Shown one piece after another: positions 1 to 8,936 of a stretch of 64,000 bases of DNA (positions within the stretch are counted from its first letter, which is position 1; each line of letters opens with the position of its first letter). This stretch comes from Bog-532 sp963775825 (lineage in GTDB: Bacteria > Actinomycetota > Actinomycetes > Streptosporangiales > Streptosporangiaceae): positions 1 to 64,000 of the forward strand of contig CAVZKY010000056.1 in assembly GCA_963775825.1 (NCBI GenBank), read 5' to 3'. The notes under the pieces are model-generated. The model ran no database searches, was not told the origin of the DNA, and worked only from the letters and a program-made list of their open reading frames with translations. A program made the translations under genes and the position numbers.

Positions 1-93
1 CCCAATCCCGCCGACTTCACCGGCCTCGATGCCCTCATCCGCGTCGTTCCTGTCACCAGACCGCCTGTCCCGCACGAACAGCCAGCACACTGA
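1..93 (+). CDS. C-terminal end of an unidentified protein (partial)
   Basis: An open frame enters from the window edge and ends at a TGA at 91-93, giving about 30 residues that finish in PHEQPAH. The start lies outside the window. The tail is proline-rich and I do not recognise a family. It is only supported by being open from the first base and by actinobacterial codon use, so it could also be a chance frame. Confidence 0.3.
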   Translation, partial: PNPADFTGLDALIRVVPVTRPPVPHEQPAH

Positions 94-252
94 CTCTGCG
101 ACCGGGCCAGGCTGGACCTGAGGGGGTCTTAGCTTCCGGTACGTGACCCGTTGGTGTCAGAACGCGGTCCCCACTGCACGCGACATTTCGGTGAGCTTCA
201 TGCTGGCGCCCCGCGACCGCGGCTCCAGCGGGACGGCACCGCGACTACCGGT

Positions 253-1851
253 TCATGGTGCTGTGTTCGTCGGCACCCGCACACTGGGATCCGGCGAGTC
301 CCGCGAAACCCGCGACGGTAGGCGGGCCAGCACGAGAACAACACCGCCGAGGGCGACGGCGGCGCCGACGGCCAGCGCCACCTGGTTGCCGCTCATGAAC
401 GCGGCGCGAGCAGTATGAGCCAGCAGTGCGCCGGCGGCGCCCCCGGCGTGAGCGGCCACGGCGAGGGCACCGCCGAGTGAGCCAAGGATGGTCTGCGTGG
501 CAGCGGCCGGCAGGTGCCGGCCGGCAAGCGCCGCGGTCATGTGATCCTGGTACCGGGTCGACAGCACGCTCCCGATCACGGCGACTCCGAGCGCGCCGCC
601 GACCTGGAGCGCCACGGCGTTGGTGGCCGATCCGATCCCGGAGTCGCCCTGGGGGACCGATCCGACCACCGAGTTCGTCGCCGTCGGCAGCAGGAGTCCG
701 GCCCCCAGACCGATCAGCAGCAGGCCGGGCACCACCTCTGCGTAGGTCGTGGTAACCGTGGACACCGCCGAGATCTGCCACAGACCGCCTGCGATCGCCG
801 CCAGGCGGCGGCAACGGTGAACTTGACCCCGATGACGCGAGCGAGGACCGGGGACAACGGCGCGCTCACGACGAGCACGGCGGCCATCGGCAGGATGCGC
901 AGCCCGGCCTGGAGGGGCGAAAACCCGAGGTCGAACTGCAGGAACTGGGTCTGCACGAACAGCGCGCCCATCAGCCCGAAGACCCCGAGGCTTTCGGCCG
1001 CCACCGCGACCGAGAACCGACGGTCAGAAAAGAACCCGAGCTTCAGCATCGGGTGGCGAGCTGCGGGCCTCCCAGACGACAAAGGTGCCGAGCACCGCCA
1101 GGCTGGCCAGCCCGACTCCGACCACCCTCCCCGAGGTCCAGCCCTTGGCGGGAGCCTCGATGATCGCCCACAGCAGCAGGCCCAGGCCCGCGATCGACAG
1201 CAGTGCCCCCCAGGGATCGGGCGCGTCGGCGGCCGGGTTCTTCGAGTCGGGCACCAGCAGCAGGGCGCCCGCGAACCCGGCGGCCACGATCGGGACGTTG
1301 ACCAGGAAGACCGATCCCCACCAGAACCGGGCGAGCAGCAGGCCGCCGGCGATCGGGCCGATGGCGATGCCGAGCCCGATGGTCCCGGCCCAGGCGCCAA
1401 TGGCGCGGGCCCGCTCGGCCGGGTCGCGGAACATGTCGTTGATGATCGACAGCGATGCGGGGATCGTCAGCGCCGCGCCGGCCCCCATCACGCGCTCGCC
1501 AGGCGATCAGCAGGTTCACCGAGCCGGAGAACGCGGCGCCGACCGATCCGGCGGCGAAAACGTCAGGCCGATGAGGAAGAACCGCTTGCGCCCGAACCGG
1601 TCGGCCAGGCTGCCGCCGACGAGCAGCAGGCCCGCGAAGACCATCGCGTAGGAGTCGACGATCCACTGCAGTTCGCTCGAGGTGGCGTGCAGCTTCCGGA
1701 CAAGGGTGGGCAGGGCCACGTTGAGGATGGTGTTGTCCATATTGACGATCAGCGCGGCGGCGCACAGCACCGTTAAAGCGGCCCACCGGTGCGCGCGCGG
1801 CGCTACAGAGAGCCCGAGCGCGGGAATCGCTGGATCGGAGGATCGCACCAC
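253..1851 (-). pseudogene. DHA2-family MFS drug exporter, frameshifted
   Basis: This is a 14-TM EmrB/QacA-type (DHA2) drug:proton antiporter of the cytoplasmic membrane. The N-terminus carries the TM1 motif NMDNTILNVALP and the loop 2-3 motif GGSLADRFGRKR; motif C-like GIAIGPIAGGLL follows, and the C-terminal half is typical. The protein is only recovered by changing frame about four times, near 1560, 1495, 1055 and 815. The net length (1599 nt) is a multiple of three. The GTG start at 1851 has AGGGAG a few bases upstream. Either it is a decayed gene or the sequence holds indel errors in GC runs. All domains are otherwise present and no key segment is missing, which favours errors or recent decay. 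Confidence 0.8.
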
Positions 1852-2335
1852 TGGAACTCCCTGGAGGGCCGTAGTGACGGCTGACGTTACCGCCGGGGTC
1901 CAGGGCAGCTGCCGGGTGCACAGGCCACGCCACGAGCGCGGGCAACCTTACCAGCGACGTTACAGTACCTCGGAGCGGTCGCCACCGCGCCCGGTAGCTG
2001 CCTCCTGGCCCTGCGCTTAGAGTCCCCACCACAATCCGGCTTCGCTGGGCTCCGCCGGATGCTGCCGCACGCCCGGCTGAGCACCTATTTTTCGATTCAG
2101 CAGTTTCACGTACTGCGCTAGACGGTTGGCTCGCTGACTGTCACCGGACAGCGGGTGTTCTCAGCTATTTCACTTGAGATTGGCAAATGCGACCAGCGCC
2201 GTAACCGGGCGAAAGCACGGCTGCGGCATCCCGGCGGCGGCTCTGGCCCGGCGGCGGCCCGTACTGCTACCGAGCGTCGGTTTCGCCGACGTGCGCCCGC
2301 CGGAGCCGCAGGCTGGAACGGGCCGGACAGCACCG
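1852..2335. other. Intergenic, no gene seen
   Basis: This 484-bp stretch lies between the exporter start and the end of the universal stress gene. The open frames in it are compositional shadows. I see no RNA gene and no convincing promoter. It is slightly AT-richer around 2085-2105. Confidence 0.5.
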
Positions 2336-2866
2336 TCAGCGGAGCCAGGCCTCGGGGTGGTCGAGGGCCGGGATGCGTGGCTTCCGCGGCCAGATCTGCA
2401 GGCCGTGGCTCGCCTCCTCCATCAGCGCTGACGGCGGGACGGCGATCACGGGGCAGTGCGCGTGGGCCAGGCAGTACCGGCTTGCGGAGCGTCGGAACAA
2501 CCGCCAAACCCCGCGCCGTCCCGTTCCCACCACGAGAAGATCATCCGCGTCGTCGGCACAATCCACCAGGACGGGACCCACCGGTCCCCGCACCACGAGC
2601 GGCTGGACATCCAGATCCTCGGGCAGGCCCCCGAGCCCTATTTCAAAGGCGTCGAAGAGTTTCTCGCGAGCCGCGTCCAGCCAGATCTTGCGCAACTGCA
2701 TATTGGGCTGGCGGCGGTCGGCTAGATCACCGCCCGGCGGGACCCACGCGATCACCGGCACGAGCGGCGCACCACGATGACGGGCCTCACTGGCCGCATA
2801 ACGCAGCGCCTGCAGGCTGCCTAGCGAACCATGTACACCGGCGAACACGCGCCGCACCCCGGACAC
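2336..2866 (-). CDS. Universal stress protein (UspA family)
   Basis: A single-domain Usp protein of 176 residues, a nucleotide-binding alpha/beta fold of the cytoplasm linked to stress or dormancy. It opens with the beta-1 strand RRVFAGVHGS. Near the C-terminus the ATP-binding signature appears as GTGRRG, then a nine-residue gap, then SASRYCLAHAHCPVIAV, close to the classic G-2X-G-9X-G(S/T) pattern. I chose the GTG at 2866 because GGGAGG lies nine bases upstream and it starts right at the fold; the upstream ATG at 2929 would add 21 unconserved residues. It stands alone, with the same orientation as the HAD gene behind it. Confidence 0.8.
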   Translation of the reverse strand: MSGVRRVFAGVHGSLGSLQALRYAASEARHRGAPLVPVIAWVPPGGDLADRRQPNMQLRKIWLDAAREKLFDAFEIGLGGLPEDLDVQPLVVRGPVGPVLVDCADDADDLLVVGTGRRGVWRLFRRSASRYCLAHAHCPVIAVPPSALMEEASHGLQIWPRKPRIPALDHPEAWLR

Positions 2867-3002
2867 GGCAAATCGCCTCCCGCTCTCTTCCCGAGACCAC
2901 GTCCATCTAACCTCGCGCGGGGCGCGCATGGGTATTGTCCTAACGGCGTCCTCGCACCGAAAGTGACAGCACGCGGAAAGATCCTCCCGGCCACGGTCGG
3001 CG

Positions 3003-3707
3003 TCAGTCCTCGTAACCCCGCACGCCCAGCTCGTCCACGTGGGCCAGCAAGTCGGCCGGATCGCTGTAGACGCGGTAGGCCCCGGCTCGTTCCAGTTCCT
3101 CCCGGCCGTACCCGCCGGACAGCAGGCCGACGCCGAGTGCCCCGGCCCGCCGGGCCGCGAGCAGGTCCCAGACGCTGTCCCCGACGACCATCGCCTGCCG
3201 CGGATCGACGTTGAGCAGCGCCGCCGCCGCCAGGAACAGGTCCGGGTCGGGCTTGGCGTGCCGGACCAGGTCCCGGGTGACCATGGGGGTGCTTTCCGGC
3301 AGCCCGAGCAGCTTCAGCGCCGGACGGGCCGTCACCGCGTTCCCGCTGGTCGCGATGGCCCACCTGATATCGCGTTCGGTGAGGTAACCGAGCAGGTCCG
3401 CTGCTCCGGGCAGCGGCAGTACCGAATCCATCTGGGCCCGGTACTCGTCGGCGTGCGCCCGCTGCAGCCGGTCGATCTCCTCCCGCGACAGCGAGAGCCC
3501 GGTCTCCCGCAGCAGTGCCGAAACGAACAGGCCGCCGCTCATCCCGATGCGCCGGTGGATCCGCCACACCGACAGGTCGATGCCCATCCCGGCGAGCGCC
3601 GTCCGCCAGGCAATCACGTGCTGGTACACGCTGTCGATGAGCGTGCCGTCCAGGTCGAAGAGGAAGGACGGCGCGGATGATTCCGTATACGTCACCGGAG
3701 GGGTCAT
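3003..3707 (-). CDS. HAD-superfamily phosphatase
   Basis: A 234-residue cytoplasmic haloacid-dehalogenase hydrolase, probably a small-molecule phosphatase of the phosphoglycolate phosphatase / beta-phosphoglucomutase type. Motif I is FLFDLDGTLIDS with the nucleophile and acid Asp pair; a helical cap follows; motif II is ATSGN; the motif III Lys sits in HAKPDPDLF; and motif IV is VVGDSVWD. The substrate cannot be told from sequence. The ATG at 3707 is only about 10-20 bp from the left end of an IS200/IS605 element, so the native promoter has probably been displaced. I see no strong ribosome-binding site upstream. Confidence 0.85.
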   Translation of the reverse strand: MTPPVTYTESSAPSFLFDLDGTLIDSVYQHVIAWRTALAGMGIDLSVWRIHRRIGMSGGLFVSALLRETGLSLSREEIDRLQRAHADEYRAQMDSVLPLPGAADLLGYLTERDIRWAIATSGNAVTARPALKLLGLPESTPMVTRDLVRHAKPDPDLFLAAAALLNVDPRQAMVVGDSVWDLLAARRAGALGVGLLSGGYGREELERAGAYRVYSDPADLLAHVDELGVRGYED

Positions 3708-3725
3708 CGTGATCCGCCCGGGAAA

Positions 3726-3746
3726 CCGCTGGCTTCAGCCATGGGG
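3726..3746. repeat. Left-end hairpin of IS200/IS605 element
   Basis: The core TGGC-TTCA-GCCA forms a small stem-loop flanked by CCGC and TGGGG. Such subterminal hairpins are recognised by the Y1 transposase as single-stranded DNA. Confidence 0.6.
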
Positions 3747-3761
3747 AGGAAGGGGCGGCAC

Positions 3762-4156
3762 TCAGACGTTCCGCTGGTTTTCGACATAGCGCTTGACAGC
3801 CTCCTGCGTGGCCCCGCCAACGGTTGCCACGAAATACGAGTTGGTCCATAGGGTCGGCAGGCGCCGCCGCAGTGACGGGAACTCCTGCCGCAGCAGCCGT
3901 GATGAGCGGCCTTTGATCTGCTTGACCAGCCGGTGGATGCCGAATTGCGGGTCGCAGACCACGTGCAGCTGCACGTGGTCCGGCATCGTCTCCAGCTCCA
4001 CGATCGGAGCGTCGTGTTCGGCGCACACCTCGCGGATGATCTGCTTGAGCCGGTCGTCCACGGGCCGGCGATGACCTTGCGGCGATACTTCGGGCACCAG
4101 ACCACGCGGTAGGTGCAGCGGTAGACGACGTTGTTGTTTGACCGGACCTCTTCCAC
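3762..4156 (-). pseudogene. tnpA: IS200/IS605 transposase TnpA (Y1 family), frameshifted
   Basis: An HUH single-strand transposase of about 130 codons. Starting at a GTG (4156) the protein reads VEEVRSNNNVVYRCTYR and CPKYRRKV, the usual TnpA opening. The frame then changes near 4075-4095 and continues with the histidine pair in HVQLHV (HUH-type metal site). The C-terminal YVENQ carries the catalytic tyrosine. All catalytic residues are present, so a single indel separates it from an intact enzyme. The upstream region toward 4190 holds TATA-rich sequence shared with the divergent tnpB remnant. Confidence 0.8.
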
Positions 4157-4194
4157 CAGCAACAGTATATGACGCCGTGCTGTATACTGCTTGA

Positions 4195-4287
4195 GTGAGT
4201 CCCGGGACGGTGCGTTACACCTACCGGCTGCGCCCGGGTACGGCCGCGGAGCGAGCGCTTGGCAGAACGCGGCCATGCTGGTGCTGA
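4195..4287 (+). pseudogene. TnpB (OrfB) N-terminal remnant
   Basis: A GTG at 4195 opens a 30-codon frame whose residues RYTYRLRPGTAAERAL match the standard N-terminus of IS605 TnpB proteins, the RNA-guided nuclease ancestors of Cas12. Homology stops right after this and a TGA follows at 4285-4287. The RuvC and zinc-ribbon parts are gone, so the rest of tnpB appears deleted. Confidence 0.6.
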
Positions 4288-4350
4288 CGACGTAAGACAT
4301 CCCTCTCGCCTCCTCCCGGCCGCGGGCGGTATGCGGTCCGAGCCTGAAAT

Positions 4351-4371
4351 CCCCCGGCCTTAGCCGCGGGG
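4351..4371. repeat. Right-end hairpin of IS200/IS605 element
   Basis: CCCCCGGC-CTTA-GCCGCGGGG forms a GC stem with one bulge, the widespread right-end structure of these elements. In intact copies this region also encodes the 3' part of the guide (omega) RNA. Confidence 0.6.
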
Positions 4372-4529
4372 AAGCGTTAAGCGAACAGTCTGCCTTGACG
4401 GCGCCTTTTACGCTCGTCAGCTGGCCGGCCGGGCCTGCTGTCCGCTCCGGCCGCGCCCGCAAACCGGGCCGGACCGGCCGCAAACCGTCGTCAGCAGCCA
4501 CTGGACCCAGGCTGGCATCATTGGAAGAT

Positions 4530-5468
4530 ATGGACGGACGTAAGCGAGCCGGCCCAATCGGCTCATTTGTCGCCATCGGTGACAGCTTCACCGAAGGCCT
4601 GAACGACCGCCTGCCCTACGGTGACGGATTCCGCGGCTGGGCCGACCGGTTCGCCGACCAGCTGGCCGCGTACCAGCCCGGCCTGCGGTACGCCAACCTG
4701 GCCGTCCGCGGCAAGCTGCTGCGCGAGGTAGTGGAGGAGCAGGCGCCGCGGGCGATCCAGATGGCGCCCGACCTGATCAGCATCGCCGCGGGCGGGAACG
4801 ACATCCTCCGGCCGGGCACCGACCCGGACCTGCTGGCCGAGGGATTCGACGACTGCGTGGCGAGCCTGCGCGCGACGGGCTGCCGGGTGCTGCTGTTCAC
4901 CGGATTCGACCCCTCCGCATTTCCGGTGATCCGGATGGTGCGCGGGAAGGTGGCCGCGTACAACATGCACCTGCGCACGATCGCGGCCGCGCGCCAGTGC
5001 GACCTGGTGGACCTGTGGAGCATGGGGGTGCTGAACGACCGGCGGATGTGGAGCGCGGACCGGCTGCACCTCACCGCGGAAGGGCATCAGCGGGTGGCGC
5101 TGTTCGTCTGCGAGACGCTCGGCGTGCCGGTCGCCGCGGACTGGCGGGATCCGCTGCCTGACGTACCCCGGCCCGGCCAGATCCCGCGCCGGGTGGCCGG
5201 GGCGGCCGCCGTCGCCGCGGCCGAAGCATCCGCCGCGAGTTCGGCCGTGACGCGGCTGCGGACCCGGGCCCACGGCGCCGGTCTCGCGTCCAGCCGCGGA
5301 CTGGCCTGGATGAACGCACGCCGGCAGGACACCCGGTGGGCGGTCGAGTACGCGGTGCCCTGGATCCGCCGCCGGCTGACCGGCCGCTCGTCGGGTGACG
5401 ATGTGACGCCCAAGCGCCCCGAGTTGCTGCCGCTCGACGCGCTGGCCGGCCGTTCTCCCCGGGGGTGA
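4530..5468 (+). CDS. SGNH/GDSL hydrolase
   Basis: A 312-residue esterase/lipase-like hydrolase. Block I is AIGDSFTEG with the nucleophilic Ser, the Gly block is NLAVRG, block III is AAGGND, and the Asp-His pair lies in SADRLHLTAEGH. No signal peptide is seen at the chosen ATG (4530), where GGAAG sits just upstream, so it is probably cytoplasmic. After the catalytic domain (about 1-215) comes a basic, Ala-rich tail of around 95 residues with unknown role. The frame stays open upstream to 4395 but lacks conserved sequence there. The physiological substrate is unknown. Confidence 0.85.
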   Translation: MDGRKRAGPIGSFVAIGDSFTEGLNDRLPYGDGFRGWADRFADQLAAYQPGLRYANLAVRGKLLREVVEEQAPRAIQMAPDLISIAAGGNDILRPGTDPDLLAEGFDDCVASLRATGCRVLLFTGFDPSAFPVIRMVRGKVAAYNMHLRTIAAARQCDLVDLWSMGVLNDRRMWSADRLHLTAEGHQRVALFVCETLGVPVAADWRDPLPDVPRPGQIPRRVAGAAAVAAAEASAASSAVTRLRTRAHGAGLASSRGLAWMNARRQDTRWAVEYAVPWIRRRLTGRSSGDDVTPKRPELLPLDALAGRSPRG

Positions 5469-5520
5469 ACGTACGCCGGCCCTGCGGCCTCCGGGTATAA
5501 CTCCGCCGCACCGTTGGCGC

Positions 5521-6936
5521 TCACCCCGTGAGGTCGGCCAGGACTTCCGCGATACGGTCCAGCGAGGCCGCGATCCACGGCAGTTCCAGCGGCGTGCCCG
5601 AGTTGAGGGCACACTCCCGCTGCTGGTTCGTTTCGCCGTACAGAAGACCCGTGGCGACCCGGACCCGCAGGGCGCCCGGGTCTTCGCCGAACGCGCTGCC
5701 GGCCAGCACACCCACGCCGTACCGCTGGAGCAGCACGGCGGCGAGATCGCCGCTCGTGTCGACGCCGTGCCGGGCGCGCAGCCGGTCCCGCACCGGGCCG
5801 AAGTCGGGGTAGAGGTAGAAGGCGGCCTGCGGCGGCGGCACGATGGCGCCCGCAGCCGCGAAGCGGCCGGCAACCGCCCGGGCGACCTCCCGGTGCAGCC
5901 GGCGGCTGAGCGCGATCCGCTCGGCCAGTTCGGGCGGGTCGCTGAAGGCGAAGGCGGCCGCCTGCTGGATCGGCGCGGCCGGCGCGGACCAGATCTCGCT
6001 GCCGATGCCGATCAGGCCCGACCGCAGCCGCCGGCCCAGGTGCTCCCCGGCCTCCGCGTCGGCGCCGTCCGGCAGCCGCGCGGCGCCGATCCGCCAGCCG
6101 CCCAGGGCGAGGCTCTTGCTGAGTGCGGTGGTGACGATCGTGCGGCCCGGGGCGTAGAACGCCGGGCTGGTGAACGGCGCCGCCGTGTCGTGCACGAGGT
6201 CCCGGTAGATTTCGTCGGAGACGATGATCAGGTCGTGCTCCTCGGCGACCTGGCACAGTTCCCGGATCGTCCCGGGCCGGGCCAGCGTGCCGGTCGGGTT
6301 GTCCGGGAGGGTGAGGATGACCGAACGGATCTGGTGCCCGTCGGCGCGGGCCTGCCGTACGGCGGCTCCGAGCTGGCCCGGGTCGGGCACGCCGCCCTCG
6401 CCGGGCCGGATGTCCACGAAGTAGGGCCGGGCACCGAGCAGGCTGGCCTGCGCCGCGTAGCTGACCCAGCTGGGCCGGGGCACCGCGATATCCCCGCCGA
6501 TGGCGAGCATCAGCCCGAACAGCAGTGACTTGCTGCCCGGGCCGCACACGACCACGTCCGCGCCGGTGCGCAGCCGGCGCCGGGTCCAGTAGCCGGCCGC
6601 CGCTTCGCGCAGCGCGGCCTGGCCTGCCACCGGGCCGTAGCCGGTCCGGCCGGTTGCCTCGGCCAGCGCCAGCCGCAGCGCGGGATGGGCGGGCAGTCCC
6701 GCCTCGCCGAACGCCAGCGGCAGCACCTGCTCGCCCTGCGCTTTCCTGGCCGCCATCACCTCGTTGGCGGCCAGCGTGGGGGAAACCGTGATGGCGGCCG
6801 GGGTCGAGGACCCGGATGGCCGGTGCCCAGCCGGGCCGGACGGCGTGACGGCTGGGTCCGGCGTGCCTGCCGTGTCGGGCACGGCCGGGGTCGCTGGCGG
6901 GGCCGGAAGGACGGGGGGCATGGCGGTAGTGGCCAC
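5521..6936 (-). CDS. PLP-dependent class I/II aminotransferase
   Basis: A 471-residue fold-type I aminotransferase or related PLP enzyme. The PLP-phosphate and substrate residues are visible: the Asn motif DNPTG, SDEIYRDL with the ring-stacking and O3'-binding Asp/Tyr, and the Schiff-base Lys in ALSKSLALGGWR, followed by RIG. The GTG start at 6936 is supported by AAGGAG nine bases upstream. The first 50 residues are Pro/Ala-rich and dispensable-looking. A divergent LysR-type regulator remnant suggests that the gene was once under local control. The amino acid substrate is not evident. Confidence 0.85.
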   Translation of the reverse strand: MATTAMPPVLPAPPATPAVPDTAGTPDPAVTPSGPAGHRPSGSSTPAAITVSPTLAANEVMAARKAQGEQVLPLAFGEAGLPAHPALRLALAEATGRTGYGPVAGQAALREAAAGYWTRRRLRTGADVVVCGPGSKSLLFGLMLAIGGDIAVPRPSWVSYAAQASLLGARPYFVDIRPGEGGVPDPGQLGAAVRQARADGHQIRSVILTLPDNPTGTLARPGTIRELCQVAEEHDLIIVSDEIYRDLVHDTAAPFTSPAFYAPGRTIVTTALSKSLALGGWRIGAARLPDGADAEAGEHLGRRLRSGLIGIGSEIWSAPAAPIQQAAAFAFSDPPELAERIALSRRLHREVARAVAGRFAAAGAIVPPPQAAFYLYPDFGPVRDRLRARHGVDTSGDLAAVLLQRYGVGVLAGSAFGEDPGALRVRVATGLLYGETNQQRECALNSGTPLELPWIAASLDRIAEVLADLTG

Positions 6937-7054
6937 GAAGAAATGCTCCTTGCTGCGGGAAGTGCCGGAGGTCAGCCGTCTTTCGCCGGCGTCACTGCCC
7001 GCATCGTGTCCCACGGTGACCGCTACAAAACGTTCGTTCAGTGTTACTGCTTTT

Positions 7055-7109
7055 GAGCATCAGGACAAGCGGCGAATTCCGGGGCATAGCTTGAGCTGTC
7101 CTGATGCTC
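7055..7109. promoter_or_regulatory. 13-bp inverted repeat between aminotransferase and LysR remnant
   Basis: The arms GAGCATCAGGACA (7055-7067) and TGTCCTGATGCTC (7097-7109) are perfect reverse complements, 29 bp apart, and the right arm overlaps the LysR start codon. Position and symmetry fit an autoregulatory operator of a LysR-type regulator controlling the divergent aminotransferase. The regulator itself is broken. Confidence 0.5.
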
Positions 7110-7190
7110 GATCTGCGCCGCCTGCGACTGCTCAGGGCGCTCGCTGCCCGCGGCACTCTTGCCGCCGCCGCGTCCTGCCCGGATTACCCA
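7104..7190 (+). pseudogene. LysR-family regulator, N-terminal remnant
   Basis: The frame begins MLDLRRLRLLRALAARGTL and reaches YPSSAV, matching the helix-turn-helix opening of actinobacterial LysR proteins (usual form: LDxRRLRLLRELAxRGT ... YTPSAVSQQL). After that, homology changes to an IS630-type transposase on the other strand. Only about 30 codons remain, so it cannot make a working regulator. Confidence 0.6.
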
Positions 7191-7204
7191 TCGTCGGCCG
7201 TGTA

Positions 7205-7610
7205 CCGGGCGGATAGTGCTCGAACTCACGGCGCGCGTGACGCAGGGCGAGTAACGGGATATCAGGATGGGTGCGGGACTTGGCCTGGATGCCGGTTTTC
7301 TCGTAGATGCTGATAAGGACGGTGCCGGGCGGCGGGTTCAGGTAGAGGCGGCAGACCGCTCGGCCTTCGCCCAGAAGGACAGGTAGTCGGCTCGGTTGAG
7401 CTAGCGCCGCACCTTGTGCGGGCGGACGTGCGCTTCAGCGAGGACACGGCCGACGGCGGCTCGGGAGATGTCTAGGCCGCGCTCGCCGAGACGGCGGGCG
7501 ATGACAGCCTGGGAACAGGCGGTTTCACCGTAGGGCGGGAGCGAGGTCGAGACCGCGACGACAGCGAGCCGGGCACTGGGCCCGTGGGTCTCGGCAGGCC
7601 GCAGCGCGGC
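7205..7610 (-). pseudogene. IS630-family transposase fragment
   Basis: Reading the minus strand across frames gives segments such as RLGERGLDISRAAVGRVL, AHVRPHKVRR, then a stop, LNRADYLSFWAKAE and a truncated start of the DDE domain (VSIDEKTG-like region degenerate). These are typical of the HTH and linker of IS630 transposases. Several frame changes and at least one stop make it non-functional. Its distal end joins the LysR remnant, so its insertion, or a later deletion, probably destroyed that regulator. Confidence 0.55.
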
Positions 7611-7729
7611 TTGTCGAAGATCCGGGAACGCGCGGACGGCGAACGGCCGCGCATTGGACGTTTACGCTGCAGTAAGGTAGCGGGGATTTTGTTCGTAAGA
7701 GGGGGAGGGGATGGGGCTAGGCTGCGCGC

Positions 7730-8809
7730 GTGGAACTGGACCTGTCCGCCGACGCGGCGGCGCTCACCGCGAACATCGTCGACGTCCCCTCGGTCAGCGG
7801 CGAGGAGGATCAGCTCGCCGGCTCGATCGAGGCCGCCCTGCGCGCGCTGCCGCACCTGAGCGTGCACCGGGAAGGCAACTGCATCGTGGCTCGCACCAAC
7901 CTGGGCCGGGCCCAGCGCGTGGTGCTGGCCGGCCACATCGACACCGTCCCGGTCGCCGCCAACCTGCCGTCCCGCGTCCAGCCCGATCCAGCTTCAGGTG
8001 CGGACCGGCTCTACGGCTGCGGGACCTCGGACATGAAGTCCGGGGTGGCTGTGCAGCTGCGGCTGGCCGCCGGCGTGCCCGAGCCGGTGCGCGACGTCAG
8101 CTACGTCTTCTACGACTGCGAGGAGATCGAGGCGGAGCGCAACGGCCTGGGACGGCTCAGCCGGAAGAGCCCCGAGCTGGTCGGCGGGGACTTCGCGGTG
8201 CTGATGGAGCCGAGCGGCTGCGAGATCGAAGGCGGCTGCCAGGGCACCATGCGGGCCGACGTGACCGCGATCGGCCGTCGTGCGCACAGTGCCCGCTCCT
8301 GGATGGGGCGGAACGCCATCCACGAGGCGGGCGGCATCCTGGACGTGCTGCGCCGCTACGAGCCGAGGGAGCCTGAGGTCGACGGCCTCCGCTACCACGA
8401 GGGCCTGAACGCGGTGGGCATCACTGGCGGCGTGGCCGGCAACGTGATCCCGGACCGGTGCGTGGTCACGGTGAACTACCGCTTCGCGCCGGACCGGGAT
8501 GTGGCCACCGCCGAGCAGCATGTGCGCGACGTCTTCGACGGCTGGGACGTCGCGATCGTCGACTTCGCTCCGGGTGCCCGGCCGGGGCTGGACCAGGGGC
8601 CGGCCGCGTCCTTCGGCACGGCGGTGGGCGGCGCGCCGCGGGCCAAGCTCGGCTGGACCGATGTCGCCCGGTTCGCGGAGCTCGGGATCCCCGCCGTCAA
8701 CTACGGCCCGGGCATCTCTGAGCTTGCGCATACCCAGGACGAGTACGTCGAGATCCCGAAGATCCTGGCCTGTGAGGAACGCATGCGTGGCTGGCTGACC
8801 AGCCCGTAG
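7730..8809 (+). CDS. dapE: Succinyl-diaminopimelate desuccinylase
   Basis: An M20-family zinc amidohydrolase of 359 residues. It hydrolyses N-succinyl-LL-2,6-diaminopimelate in the lysine/meso-DAP branch feeding peptidoglycan. Metal and catalytic motifs are GHIDTVP, CGTSDMKSG, DCEEIE and RRAHSARSW, with a closing His in ELAHTQDEY. The length agrees with the actinobacterial enzymes. The GTG at 7730 is placed right at the start of homology; a G/A-rich tract lies upstream (7701-7710) at a rather long distance. A terminator hairpin follows the stop at 8887-8912. Confidence 0.9.
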   Translation: MELDLSADAAALTANIVDVPSVSGEEDQLAGSIEAALRALPHLSVHREGNCIVARTNLGRAQRVVLAGHIDTVPVAANLPSRVQPDPASGADRLYGCGTSDMKSGVAVQLRLAAGVPEPVRDVSYVFYDCEEIEAERNGLGRLSRKSPELVGGDFAVLMEPSGCEIEGGCQGTMRADVTAIGRRAHSARSWMGRNAIHEAGGILDVLRRYEPREPEVDGLRYHEGLNAVGITGGVAGNVIPDRCVVTVNYRFAPDRDVATAEQHVRDVFDGWDVAIVDFAPGARPGLDQGPAASFGTAVGGAPRAKLGWTDVARFAELGIPAVNYGPGISELAHTQDEYVEIPKILACEERMRGWLTSP

Positions 8810-8886
8810 CCGGGATCCCTGCGCTGGACGGCAGCCGGGATCTGGTCCCGGACGGCAGCCCTGGACGGCACCCTGGACGGCAAACA

Positions 8887-8912
8887 GCCCGCCGACCGTG
8901 CGGTCGGCGGGC
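8887..8912. terminator. Bidirectional hairpin between dapE and htrA
   Basis: GCCCGCCGACC and GGTCGGCGGGC pair perfectly (11-12 bp) around a GTGC loop. The hairpin lies between convergent genes. It has no T-tract, as is common in actinomycetes. Confidence 0.75.
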
Positions 8913-8936
8913 CGCCTACCTGGGAGGTCCTCCGGG

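Larger units (their letters stand above)
3718..4385. mobile_element. Decayed IS200/IS605-family element
   Basis: The element has the divergent layout of IS608-type members: a tnpA on the minus strand toward the left end and a tnpB start on the plus strand toward the right end. Both ends carry the subterminal imperfect hairpins typical of the family (3726-3746 and 4351-4371). At about 670 bp it is far shorter than an intact 1.7-2 kb element. TnpA is frameshifted and TnpB is reduced to its first ~25 codons, so it should be unable to move by itself. Exact termini need the TTAC-like cleavage sites, which I could not fix. Confidence 0.7.

Noticed and set aside
514..1776. 420-codon plus-strand frame across the exporter
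   Set aside because: It is antisense to clear MFS sequence; composition (Arg/Gly/Pro/Gln) is that of a GC-rich shadow frame.
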